32,712 bases of DNA from Actinomycetota bacterium (GTDB lineage Bacteria; Actinomycetota; Acidimicrobiia; Acidimicrobiales; Ilumatobacteraceae), in assembly GCA_016871295.1 (NCBI GenBank), contig VFZD01000014.1:1-32712 (forward strand). Reading direction: 5' to 3'. Numbering within the stretch: the first letter of the stretch is position 1; each line of letters opens with the position of its first letter. Positions 23,222 to 31,038 of the stretch are shown piece by piece. A program made the position numbers and the translations under genes. The notes under the pieces are model-generated. The model was not told where the DNA came from, did not search any database, and worked only from the letters and a program-made list of their open reading frames with translations.

Positions 23222-24595
23222 TCAGGCCAGAAGTTCGTCGACAAAGTCTTGAAAAACGTTGGCGTAGTTGAGCGTCTCGGCTTCGCCGTGCAACACGGAA
23301 ATCAGCCACTGGTCGTCGAGACCGGGTGGCAACAACGCGCCGCGATTGATGCCGTGCATCCATTGGGCGAACGCAAGGTCAAAATCAGTGGCCTTGTAGT
23401 CGCGATAATTTTGAATCGGTTCGCGCGACCAAGTCACGCAACCCTTGGCCCCGAATTGCACGACATGGGCTTCGATGCCCGAACGGTCGATGACGGCCGT
23501 GCAAGCCGCGACGAGTTTGGTGTTCAGGTCGATCGTCTTTTGCGTCGCCTCGGGCGTGCAGACCTCGCGCAACACGGCTCGCGAAGCGGCCATGCACAAC
23601 GGGTTGCCGTTGTAGGTGCCGAGGTGCAGGACCTTGCCGTTGGTGATCGCATCCATGTATTCGCGCTTGCCCCCAAACGCGCCAAGCGGAAGCCCGCCGC
23701 CGATCGATTTGGCCAAGGCGACGAGGTCGGGCGTCACGCCGAGCGCGCCAGTCGCACCGCCCCAGCCTGAAGTGATGCCCGTCTTGACCTCGTCGAAAAT
23801 CAACAGCGTGCCATAGCGCTGGGTGATCTCGCGCACGGCCTGCAAGTATCCGGGCAACGGCATGCAGATGCCGATGTTTTGCATCACGGGTTCGACGATG
23901 AAGCACGCCACGTCGCCGTCGCGCAGAATCTCTTCGAGCGCCTCAGGGTCGTTGTAAGGAACAACCAGCGTCGTCTTGAGAATGTCGGCGGTAATGCCCG
24001 CGCTCGACGGCACCGAAACGGGCCTGCGGGCGGGGCCGGCAACCGCGATTGGCGGCTTCATCGAGACCATCACTTCATCGTGATGACCGTGGTAACCGCC
24101 CTCAACCTTGACGATCTTGTCGCGACCGGTCGCGGCGCGGGCGACCCGAATGGCGTCCATCGTGGCCTCGGTGCCCGAGTTGGTGAATCGCCAAAGCGGC
24201 AGACCATAGCGTTCGGCCAGCATCTCGGCCACTTCGGCATTGTCTGGGCAGGGAGATACAAAAAGCGTGCCGATATCCAGTTGGCGATCGATCGCCGCAC
24301 GCACTTTGGGGTGCACATGACCGGCGAACAAGGCCCCGAAACCCATGTCGAAGTCGGTGTATTTGTTGCCGTCGACGTCTTGCATCCACGAGCTGCCGGC
24401 CGCCTTGATCACGATCGGATACGGGTCGTAGAACTGAAAATTCGACGGCACCCCGAGTGGCAGAACTTTTCGTGCCCGCTCAATGGCGCTGTGAGAGCCT
24501 TTCGTCCGCTCGGCATACAGGGCGAGCTCTCGGGAGGTGATCTCCCTCGCGCGTTGCGTAAGCGGTGAATACAGCGTGGAATCCATCGCTGTCAT
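23222..24595 (-). CDS. Class III aminotransferase, glutamate-1-semialdehyde aminomutase-like
   Basis: About 457 aa. I chose the ATG at 24595 because GGAG lies nine bases upstream; a TTG at 24610 would be longer but lacks support. PLP-binding features are NSGTEATMDAIRVARAATGR, GGYHGHHDEV, LLIFDEVKTG and the lysine in LVALAKSIGGGLPLGAFGG. It resembles HemL in the YHG and GGGLPLGAFGG blocks, but it is longer than usual and is not next to other heme genes. The substrate may therefore be another amino compound, as in the many HemL-like aminotransferases of unknown role. A true hemL cannot be excluded. Confidence 0.82.
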   Translation of the reverse strand: MTAMDSTLYSPLTQRAREITSRELALYAERTKGSHSAIERARKVLPLGVPSNFQFYDPYPIVIKAAGSSWMQDVDGNKYTDFDMGFGALFAGHVHPKVRAAIDRQLDIGTLFVSPCPDNAEVAEMLAERYGLPLWRFTNSGTEATMDAIRVARAATGRDKIVKVEGGYHGHHDEVMVSMKPPIAVAGPARRPVSVPSSAGITADILKTTLVVPYNDPEALEEILRDGDVACFIVEPVMQNIGICMPLPGYLQAVREITQRYGTLLIFDEVKTGITSGWGGATGALGVTPDLVALAKSIGGGLPLGAFGGKREYMDAITNGKVLHLGTYNGNPLCMAASRAVLREVCTPEATQKTIDLNTKLVAACTAVIDRSGIEAHVVQFGAKGCVTWSREPIQNYRDYKATDFDLAFAQWMHGINRGALLPPGLDDQWLISVLHGEAETLNYANVFQDFVDELLA

Positions 24596-24688
24596 GGTTA
24601 TCAACTCCAATAACTGGTCGCCTCAAGTTTAGCCTTGCCGCATCGCGTTGGGGTGAGCCGATTACTGTGGCAAACTGAAGTATTCGTG

Positions 24689-24765
24689 GTGGGCGTAGCT
24701 CAGTTGGCTAGAGCGCCAGGTTGTGGTCCTGGAGGTCGCGGGTTCAAGCCCCGTCGTCCACCCCA
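24689..24765 (+). tRNA. tRNA-His (GUG), CCA encoded
   Basis: A complete cloverleaf: acceptor GTGGGCG/CGTCCAC (one G-T wobble), D arm GCTC/GAGC, anticodon stem CCAGG/CCTGG with loop TTGTGGT (anticodon GTG), T arm with GGTTCAAGC. The base before, G24688, can pair with C24762, giving the G(-1):C73 pair specific to tRNA-His. CCA (24763-24765) is encoded. Confidence 0.97.
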
Positions 24766-24818
24766 ACAAAATTTTGCTTTTTTGCGTATCTCCGTGACCA
24801 ATTAAAGTAGTGTCGTTG

Positions 24819-24835
24819 CGCTGTCGCGAACAGCG
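24819..24835 (+). repeat. Hairpin just upstream of tRNA-Lys
   Basis: CGCTGT-CGCGA-ACAGCG is a perfect 6-bp stem with a five-base loop, ending five bases before tRNA-Lys. It would lie in the 5' leader of the precursor if transcription starts further upstream. Confidence 0.4.
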
Positions 24836-24840
24836 TTGTC

Positions 24841-24913
24841 GCTCCTCTAGCTCAGTTGGTAGAGCAACGGACTCTTAATCCGCAGGTCCTGGGTTCGAAT
24901 CCCAGGGGGAGCA
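24841..24913 (+). tRNA. tRNA-Lys (CUU)
   Basis: Acceptor GCTCCTC/GGGGAGC with discriminator A24913, D arm GCTC/GAGC, anticodon loop CTCTTAA (anticodon CTT), T arm CTGGG-TTCGAAT-CCCAG. CCA is not encoded, unlike tRNA-His. The next gene starts at 24918, four bases after the discriminator. Confidence 0.96.
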
Positions 24914-24917
24914 CGAA

Positions 24918-25511
24918 ATGAAGGTTGTCGCGGTACTCGGTCACCCGAGTGCCGATAGTTATTGCGCCGCGGTTTTCAACTCGGTGGTCAGAGAACTTGA
25001 AAAATCGCACGAAGTCACGGCGGTGCGCTTGGCCGAGGAAAACTTCAGGCCGACGATGTCGGCAGTCGAGCGGCGCGCCTACGAAACAGCCGCACCGTTG
25101 GTCGAGGATGAAACCCGCCGTCATGCCGAGGCTTTGCGCACCGCCGAGGCGCTGGTTTTCGTCTACCCCACCTGGTGGTCGGGGCTCCCCGCCCAACTCA
25201 AAGGTTGGCTCGAGCGCGTGTTCGTCGTCGGCGTGGCGTTTCGTTTCAACCAACGGGGCAAGATTCGCCCCAGTTTGCAAAATGTTCGGCACATCATCGG
25301 CGTCAGCACCTACGGTTCACCGTGGCGCTACGTCAAATTGATCAACGACAACGGTCGACGCACGCTGACCCGCGCGATTCGAACCTCAACAGGGTTGCGC
25401 ACGCGCATGATGTGGTGCGGTCTCTACGCGCTCGACACTTGCACGGTCGAGCAGCGCCGGGACTTCATCGCCGACACGACCGCAAAGATTTCGAAACGAC
25501 TTGGTCGGTAG
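24918..25511 (+). CDS. Flavodoxin-fold NAD(P)H oxidoreductase, copy 1
   Basis: A 197-aa protein of the NQO1/MdaB/KefF-type flavodoxin fold: VVAVLGHPSADSY at the N-terminus (FMN/FAD phosphate loop) and ALVFVYPTWWSGLPAQLKGW at about 78-97 (isoalloxazine loop and dimer contact). It should reduce quinones or similar acceptors with NAD(P)H in the cytoplasm. The ATG lies five bases after the 3' base of tRNA-Lys, and the only SD, GGGGGAG, is the 3' acceptor strand of that tRNA. It is followed five bases later by a paralogue of the same length. Confidence 0.86.
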   Translation: MKVVAVLGHPSADSYCAAVFNSVVRELEKSHEVTAVRLAEENFRPTMSAVERRAYETAAPLVEDETRRHAEALRTAEALVFVYPTWWSGLPAQLKGWLERVFVVGVAFRFNQRGKIRPSLQNVRHIIGVSTYGSPWRYVKLINDNGRRTLTRAIRTSTGLRTRMMWCGLYALDTCTVEQRRDFIADTTAKISKRLGR

Positions 25512-25516
25512 TCGAA

Positions 25517-26110
25517 ATGAAAACCTTGGTCGTCTATGCCCACCCGGTCAATGATTCGTTCAACAGTGCCGTGCGCGACAGCGTCGTTGGTTCGCTCATC
25601 GCCGGCCGACACGAGGTGCGTCTGCGCGATCTGTACGCCGAAAACTTCGACCCGTATTTGAGCGCCAAAGAACGCGCGCTGCACCACACGCCACCCTCGA
25701 CCCGACCCGAACTGGGGCGAGATGTCGAGGACCTGCGCTGGTGCGAGGCGCTGGTGTTTGTTTATCCCACTTGGTGGTCGGGTTTGCCGGCGATGCTCAA
25801 GGGCTGGATCGACCGAACTTGGATGAACGAGGTGGCCTGGGTTCTGCCCGCTAGAGCGAACACGATTCGGCCGCGATTGACCAACATCAGGCGATTAGTC
25901 GCGGTGACGACGCATGGGTCGTCGAAGTTGGTCAATGCGCTGCAGGGCGAACCCGGAAAACGCACGATAACGCGGTCGATTCGGGTGATGTGCAATCGCT
26001 GGTGTCGCGCCCGATGGGTCGCGCTTTACGGTCTCGACAAGTCGACCGCCGATTCGCGAGCGAGATATCTATCTCGCGTGGGTCAACGAGTCGCCCGCGC
26101 CTTGCGCTGA
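25517..26110 (+). CDS. Flavodoxin-fold NAD(P)H oxidoreductase, copy 2
   Basis: A 197-aa paralogue of the preceding gene: LVVYAHPVNDSFNSAV at the N-terminus and ALVFVYPTWWSGLPAMLKGW in the flavin loop. The frame is open far upstream, but the ATG at 25517 gives the family N-terminus and follows the stop of copy 1 by five bases. Two basic, cysteine-bearing stretches near the end (VMCNRWCRARW) differ from copy 1. Its last 28 bases overlap the end of the convergent RNA methyltransferase gene. The pair probably arose by tandem duplication; they may form a heterodimer or have split substrates. Confidence 0.86.
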   Translation: MKTLVVYAHPVNDSFNSAVRDSVVGSLIAGRHEVRLRDLYAENFDPYLSAKERALHHTPPSTRPELGRDVEDLRWCEALVFVYPTWWSGLPAMLKGWIDRTWMNEVAWVLPARANTIRPRLTNIRRLVAVTTHGSSKLVNALQGEPGKRTITRSIRVMCNRWCRARWVALYGLDKSTADSRARYLSRVGQRVARALR

Positions 26111-27327
26111 AGCACGCTGACGGTTTCGATGTGCGGCGTATGCGGAAACAAATCGAGCACGGTCACTTTTTCGAGTTCGTAACCCCCATCAATCAATAGT
26201 CGCAAATCGCGGGCGCCCGCCACGGCATCGCAACTTACCAAAACGATGCGCTGAGCGTTCGTCGCCACCAACTTCGACACGGCTTGCGGGCCAAGGCCCG
26301 TGCGCGCAGGGTCGGCGAGCACGAGACCCGCCTCGACAGGCGACCATTGCTCGACATTGCCACGCACGATTTGACTCGGTGATGCAGTGTCGCGGGTTTG
26401 TCGAAGATGCTCGGCGAGATTCACCTTCGCGTCTCGACACGACGACTCGCTTGTTTCGATTAGTGTCGTTGGTACTTCGGGTTTGAGCAAAGTCGCGGCA
26501 AATAGTCCGACGCCGCCATATGCGTCGATCACCCGACCATGGTGGCCAGACAATGCCTCTACGGTCGCGGCCTCGCGCACCGTCTCGACCAGCAACTCGG
26601 CCGCCGCGTGTGACGATTGAAAAAACGAAGTCATCATTATTCGCAAAGTCACGCCAACAACTTTTTCATGCACCAGCGCTTCGACGCCGACATTGACATC
26701 ATCGGGTAGTCCCATGATGCGACCGCGACCGCGCTCGTCATGCAACCACACCGCGCGCTCGCCCGTTGATGCGCCACAACGCAGCGTCACTTCATCGGTG
26801 TTCGTCGCCCGCGCCGTAGCGATTATTTCGTTGAGCAGCGCATGACCAACCAGACATTCGGTGGTCGCGACCAGTTCGTTGCTGGCCGCGCGTCGAAAAC
26901 CCAGACTGCCGTCTTGCAACACAGCCATGCGCAACGTGGTGCGAAACGCGGTTGATGCAACCGAGCCACCTTTGGCGACAAGCGCGAAAATCTCGCCCTC
27001 TGAAATTTTTGCCGTGCGCCGAAGAGCCTCGCCGACAATCGCAACTTTGGTCGGCATTTGCCGATCGATCGCCAGGTGCTGCCAACCGCATCCACCGCAA
27101 CCGGCCGCGACAAAGCGGCACGGTGGTGCGACGCGATGCGCAGACGCCTCGAGTATCTCGATTATTCGCGCACGGGCGAAGTCCCTCTTGTTGGTTGTGA
27201 TTTCGATCGCAACTCGCTCGCCTGTGATCGCACCATCGATGAACACGACTCGGCCATCGGCCAACCTCGCCATGGCGTCGCCCCCCGCGACCATTCGTTC
27301 GACTTTGACTTTTTCGACATTCATCAT
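26083..27327 (-). CDS. RNA (uracil-C5) methyltransferase, TrmA/RlmCD family
   Basis: About 414 aa from the ATG at 27327, which has AGGG six bases upstream; a longer frame to 27372 exists. The N-terminal TRAM domain (about 1-55) is followed by an iron-sulfur motif (Cys70, Cys77, Cys80: CRFVAAGCGGCGWQH). The catalytic half has the SAM motif VIDAYGGVGLFAATL, LADPARTGL and the nucleophilic cysteine in VSCDAVAGARDL. It methylates uracil C5 in rRNA or tRNA; which one cannot be told. The SD and start codon lie within a 19-bp sequence repeated at 30271-30289, across the AT-rich island. Confidence 0.9.
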   Translation of the reverse strand: MMNVEKVKVERMVAGGDAMARLADGRVVFIDGAITGERVAIEITTNKRDFARARIIEILEASAHRVAPPCRFVAAGCGGCGWQHLAIDRQMPTKVAIVGEALRRTAKISEGEIFALVAKGGSVASTAFRTTLRMAVLQDGSLGFRRAASNELVATTECLVGHALLNEIIATARATNTDEVTLRCGASTGERAVWLHDERGRGRIMGLPDDVNVGVEALVHEKVVGVTLRIMMTSFFQSSHAAAELLVETVREAATVEALSGHHGRVIDAYGGVGLFAATLLKPEVPTTLIETSESSCRDAKVNLAEHLRQTRDTASPSQIVRGNVEQWSPVEAGLVLADPARTGLGPQAVSKLVATNAQRIVLVSCDAVAGARDLRLLIDGGYELEKVTVLDLFPHTPHIETVSVLQRKARATR

Positions 27328-27341
27328 CGTGAACCCTAGGC
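27323..27341. repeat. 19-bp direct repeat, left copy
   Basis: ATCATCGTGAACCCTAGGC, identical to 30271-30289. It covers the start codon and SD of the RNA methyltransferase gene and marks the left edge of the AT-rich island. Confidence 0.9.
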
Positions 27342-27373
27342 GGAGAGGTGTTAGTCCGTGGGTCAAGAACAAC

Positions 27374-27379
27374 TAGTCT
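27374..27379 (+). promoter_or_regulatory. Predicted -10 of the membrane protein gene (leaderless)
   Basis: TAGTCT is exactly six bases before the GTG at 27386, with no SD. At 17-bp spacing TTAGTC (27351-27356) is a weak -35. Confidence 0.45.
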
Positions 27380-27385
27380 TTTTGC

Positions 27386-28789
27386 GTGTCAAATCAAGTC
27401 CCAGAATTCGACAACTTGAAGACCGACTTGCGGGGCTTTCCTTGGCTCACCGCCAGCGTTCTCTACACCCTCTCGTGGGGGTGGTCGTTATTAAGACCAA
27501 ACACCCTTTACTGGGATGATTGGGCGTTCATTTTCAACAAACCAAAATCATATTTGAACGAAGTGTTTATTGACACCGGGCTGCCTCCGTGGCGAGCAAT
27601 TATCGACCAAGAGTTGATTTTGATCGGTTACTGGACAATCCCAGTTCTCACCTTTTTGATGTTCTTCAGCGTCGGGATTTTTCTGTTCTTGATTCTTCAA
27701 GACACGAAATTGTTCACCTTGCCCCAGATCGGTTTTCTGACTTTGCTCTTCATACTGCTTCCAATAAATCATTCGCGTATTGCCCTTATGCTTTTTGGCT
27801 ACACGACCTCATATTTTTTGTTTTTCTTTGGATGGGCACTACTGATCAGAAAAAGGAGCATGGTGTCTTTTGTCATCGCCTTGGTCATGTTTTTCTGGGG
27901 TTTCATGACCCATTCATTTTTATTTCTTTATCTACTTCCCGTGATCCATTTCACGAGCAAAGATATCTTGCGTAATAAAGACGCCTTCAAGGACTACCGT
28001 CTAATCACAAAACTTCTGATCCTCTTTTTGATCCCATTTACATATGTCATTCTCCGAAAGTTGTTTTGGTACCCAAAACCTGAATGGATTGGTTATCAGT
28101 CAGTTGGTGTAGATGGCATGCTTATGGGATTTCGATTCTTTGTTGTTGGCCTCATCCTTTCGGGCTTGATTGCGTTCATTTCATTCAGAATCAATCGGCA
28201 AAAAGGACCGTCGACAATGTTGATCGGTGGTTGGATCCTGTTTGCATTAGGCCTCTTTCCATACTTTGCAAGCGGAAGGTTTAGAAGTTGGATCGAAGTT
28301 TTTGCTTTTCGGTCTGATTGGGGCGGGCGACATATCATGCTCACGCCACTGGGTGCGGCAATTATCATGCTGGCGCTTCGTGATTTGATTCCAAGCAATC
28401 TGCAAAAGAATGCCACAAGAGTTTTGGTCACGTTGTGTGTGTTGGTCAACGTATTCTTTGGGACCCAGTTTTATCTCGACTCCGTTAAGAAAGATGAACT
28501 AGTTGAACTTCTTGCAAGAGCATCAGCTACAAAAGAGATTGATCAGGACAGCGAGATAGTTTTTGTCGACGAGACGAAAATCTTCAATGGACGATGGTCG
28601 ACCTATCGAGATCCCGAACTAACCAACAAACTTTTGCTAGCGCAAGTTACGGCAAAATCAATCACTGGAAAAGTCACCTGCTCAGAATTGCCTCAGGGTT
28701 TAGAACTACGACTAAAAACCAACAAGAGTTATTTGTCAGCAATGTTATCTCAAGATCTTGGTCTCTACCTAGAAATCAATAGTTGCTGA
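27386..28789 (+). CDS. Polytopic membrane protein, probable GT-C-type glycosyltransferase
   Basis: A 467-aa protein with about ten hydrophobic segments between residues 20 and 370, then a soluble C-terminal part of about 90 residues. After the first membrane segment comes LYWDDWAFIF; paired acidic residues in the first outer loop are typical of GT-C transferases that use lipid-linked sugars. I do not recognise a specific family with certainty. The gene is clearly AT-richer than the surrounding chromosome and precedes a broken glycosyltransferase-methyltransferase fusion by 12 bases, so a role in modifying surface glycan is likely. The GTG start appears leaderless. Both genes lie between 19-bp direct repeats. 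Confidence 0.72.
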   Translation: MSNQVPEFDNLKTDLRGFPWLTASVLYTLSWGWSLLRPNTLYWDDWAFIFNKPKSYLNEVFIDTGLPPWRAIIDQELILIGYWTIPVLTFLMFFSVGIFLFLILQDTKLFTLPQIGFLTLLFILLPINHSRIALMLFGYTTSYFLFFFGWALLIRKRSMVSFVIALVMFFWGFMTHSFLFLYLLPVIHFTSKDILRNKDAFKDYRLITKLLILFLIPFTYVILRKLFWYPKPEWIGYQSVGVDGMLMGFRFFVVGLILSGLIAFISFRINRQKGPSTMLIGGWILFALGLFPYFASGRFRSWIEVFAFRSDWGGRHIMLTPLGAAIIMLALRDLIPSNLQKNATRVLVTLCVLVNVFFGTQFYLDSVKKDELVELLARASATKEIDQDSEIVFVDETKIFNGRWSTYRDPELTNKLLLAQVTAKSITGKVTCSELPQGLELRLKTNKSYLSAMLSQDLGLYLEINSC

Positions 28790-28801
28790 GTCGATTAAAC
28801 A

Positions 28802-30244
28802 ATGTTTCGGGTTGCCGTTTTGGTCGCTGCCTATAATGCTGAAAGAACTTACGGAGGTCCTTTAAAGAATTCCGAGTGATTTGTCAGAGATTTCGTCGGA
28901 CGTTCTGGTTTGTGACGACGCAAACTCAGACAGCGCCTCCATGGTTGGAGCAAGATTCGCCGCGGAGAATCTCAACAAGAACATTCATGTTTTTACTCAC
29001 AGAATCAACCTGGGTTATGGTGGAAATCAAAAGTTTGGTTACCAATGGGTTCTAAACAAAAACTATGACGCCTTGGTACTTCTTCACGGAGATGGCCAAT
29101 ACGCCCCCGAGATAATCAACGAGTTCGTCAAACCAATCCGAACAGGCAGTGCCGATGTCGTTTTGGGGTCGCGAATGCTGACGAGCGGAGCTGCCCGAAA
29201 GGGCGGTATGCCGCTCTACAGATTAGTTGGCAACAAGATTCTTACCCGATGGCAAAACTTCGTCACCGGAACTTCCCTTTCTGATTGGCACTGCGGATAT
29301 CGCGCTTACTCAATTGCAAGTCTGAGATCCATAAATTTCCTCGAGAATTCCGACGGATTCGACTTCGACACACAAATTATTCTTCAACTCAATTCTGCGG
29401 GAAGAAGAATTCATGAAATTCCGATTCTGACCTACTACGGAGATGAGATCTGCCTTGTGCAAGGGATCAAATATGCCCGCCAAGTTTCCACTGCCGTAGT
29501 CAAACATCGCCTAAAGACGATGGGTTTCTTCGCATCAAATGTCATCAACAGCGAATATCGATTCAAATTTGACGAACATTCATCGCGCGGGCGCATACAA
29601 AAAATATTGCAAGAGCGCACCCCTGGGAGGGTGCTTGACATCGGATGTGCAGGAGGAGAACTCTCTGAATTTGCCGCGAGTATTGGCAATGATGTGAGCG
29701 CCCTAGATATCAACACACCAAAAAACCACTCGAAAAAGTAAGATTTGTCCAACATGACCTTGAGCACTCTCTTCCCACCGAGATTGCACGAAGATTTCAA
29801 ACGGTGATCTGCGCTGATGTACTCGAGCACTTGCGCACGCCGGACAAACTTTTGAATGAACTGTTATCGCTTGTTGATGAACGCGGGATGGTCGTAGCCA
29901 GCGTGCCGAATTTCGGTCATTGGTATCCGAGACTTCGAGTTCTTTTCGGAAAATTTGACTATGACGCACGAGGAATCTTGGATCAATCTCATTTGAGGTT
30001 TTTCACTAAGAAAAGTTTCTCGAAAATGGCAAAAACGGCCGGCTATGACATCAGAAAAGTTTGGCTTACAGGTACCCCGTTTGAGGTGATGCTTCGAGGT
30101 GCTCCAAAACGAAAATTCAGCTGGTCAGGTTTCCTGCGCTTTCTTGCCTTTTTCGACCGAATCTTGTGTCGTCTCCGAGGAACCTTGTTCGCTTATCAAT
30201 TTGTTTTTGAGTTTACGCCGAGGACTTCAAGAAATCTGGACTGA
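28802..30244 (+). pseudogene. Broken GT2 glycosyltransferase-methyltransferase fusion (two frameshifts)
   Basis: One gene read in three frames. Frame 1 (28802-28879) encodes FRVAVLVAAYNAERTYGG, the start of a GT2 domain. Frame 2 (in phase from about 28866 to 29741) continues with IPSDLSEISSDVLVCDDANSD, HGDGQYAPE, LGSRML and WHCGYRAYS, then a methyltransferase motif VLDIGCAGGELSEFA. Frame 3 (about 29727-30244) continues with KVRFVQHDL, ICADVLEHL, VPNFGHW and ILDQSHLRFFTKKSF. The first break fits a 2-nt loss in AAGAGAATT, restoring LKRIP; the second fits one A lost from a run at 29720-29725. Intact length would be about 480 aa. Such GT2-SAM methyltransferase fusions are known in glycan loci. 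The bulk of the conserved domains remains, so decay is recent or the shifts are sequence errors. Confidence 0.8.
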
Positions 30245-30270
30245 TACAGATTTAAGGGGATTCAGTTCCG

Positions 30271-30289
30271 ATCATCGTGAACCCTAGGC
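30271..30289. repeat. 19-bp direct repeat, right copy
   Basis: ATCATCGTGAACCCTAGGC, identical to 27323-27341 and 2948 bp from it. It contains part of the TAGGCT hexamer upstream of rpe and marks the right edge of the AT-rich island. Confidence 0.9.
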
Positions 30290-30290
30290 T
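30285..30290 (+). promoter_or_regulatory. Possible -10 of rpe
   Basis: TAGGCT ten bases before the ATG at 30301, leaving a leader of only a few bases. Most of the hexamer lies within the right 19-bp repeat. The same hexamer precedes the RibD-C gene. Confidence 0.4.
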
Positions 30291-30300
30291 GTAGCGAGAT

Positions 30301-30987
30301 ATGAAACCGATTCAAATCGCGCCGTCGGTGTTGTCGGCCGACTTCTCGCGATTGGGTGAGGCGGTTTGCGAACTCGACAGTGCCGGCGTCGATTTGATCC
30401 AATGGGACGTCATGGACGGGCAGTTCGTGCCGAACCTGACCTTCGGTCCCGACATCATCGCCTCGACCCGCGCGCTCACGAAACTACCGTTCGAGGCGCA
30501 TCTGATGGTGCTCACCCCCGAGGCGATGGCCGCGCGCTATGTCGAGGCGGGTTGCGGTCGGCTGATCGTGCATGTCGAGGCGTGCAACGACCTGCGCAAA
30601 ACCCTCGAAACGATCGACTCGCTCGGCGCCAAGGCCGCCGTGGCGATCAATCCCGAGACGTCGGCGAGCGCCGTGGCCGATGTGCTCGATTTGGTCGACA
30701 TGGTTTTGGTGATGACGGTTCGACCCGGTTTTGGCGGGCAGAAATATATTCAGTCGATGGAGCCGAAAATCGCCGAGGTGCGCCAAATGATCGCGGCAAG
30801 AAACCTCGACGACACGGTCAACCTCGAGGTCGATGGCGGCATCGGCGTCGACACGGCTTCGGGTGCGGCAAAGGCCGGGGCAAATGTTTTGGTCGCAGGC
30901 AGCGCGCTGTTTCGCGACCCAAAAGGATTAACCCACGCCGTGTCGTCAATTCGCGCGGCCGCCACCCGGGCTTTCACCGCCCACTAA
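30301..30987 (+). CDS. rpe: Ribulose-phosphate 3-epimerase
   Basis: A 228-aa TIM-barrel epimerase of the pentose phosphate pathway, interconverting ribulose-5-phosphate and xylulose-5-phosphate. APSVLSADF, DVMDGQFVPNLTFGP, HLMV (His67), PGFGGQKYI and LEVDGGIG with the catalytic Asp are present. The first metal ligand, His in HxDVMDG of E. coli Rpe, is Gln34 here (QWDVMDG), and VNPGFGGQ reads VRPGFGGQ. Both are in otherwise conserved blocks, so the protein is surely of this family, but metal binding may differ. It is GC-rich again, so the island ends before it. Confidence 0.93.
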   Translation: MKPIQIAPSVLSADFSRLGEAVCELDSAGVDLIQWDVMDGQFVPNLTFGPDIIASTRALTKLPFEAHLMVLTPEAMAARYVEAGCGRLIVHVEACNDLRKTLETIDSLGAKAAVAINPETSASAVADVLDLVDMVLVMTVRPGFGGQKYIQSMEPKIAEVRQMIAARNLDDTVNLEVDGGIGVDTASGAAKAGANVLVAGSALFRDPKGLTHAVSSIRAAATRAFTAH

Positions 30988-31005
30988 AAAGTCGCCGAGG
31001 GTCAA

Positions 31006-31038
31006 CGTCAGCGGCGCGATGAGCGGCGGGCGCTGACG
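31006..31038. terminator. Inverted repeat at the convergent rpe / exported-protein ends
   Basis: CGTCAGCG (31006-31013) and CGCTGACG (31031-31038) form a perfect 8-bp stem around a 17-base GC-rich loop, 18 bp after rpe. It covers the last codons of the convergent gene. No T-run follows, so it is only a possible terminator. Confidence 0.35.

Noticed and set aside
24766-24790. Rho-independent terminator after tRNA-His
   Set aside because: There is a T-run (TTTTTT near 24777-24783), but the preceding CAAAATTTTG is an AT-only palindrome too weak for a standard terminator stem.
24841-24913. Integration site of a mobile element at tRNA-Lys
   Set aside because: No integrase, no repeat of the tRNA 3' end elsewhere in the window and no change in base composition after it.
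27342-30270. Insertion sequence or composite transposon carrying the island
   Set aside because: No transposase and no terminal inverted repeats were seen; only the 19-bp direct repeats mark the edges.
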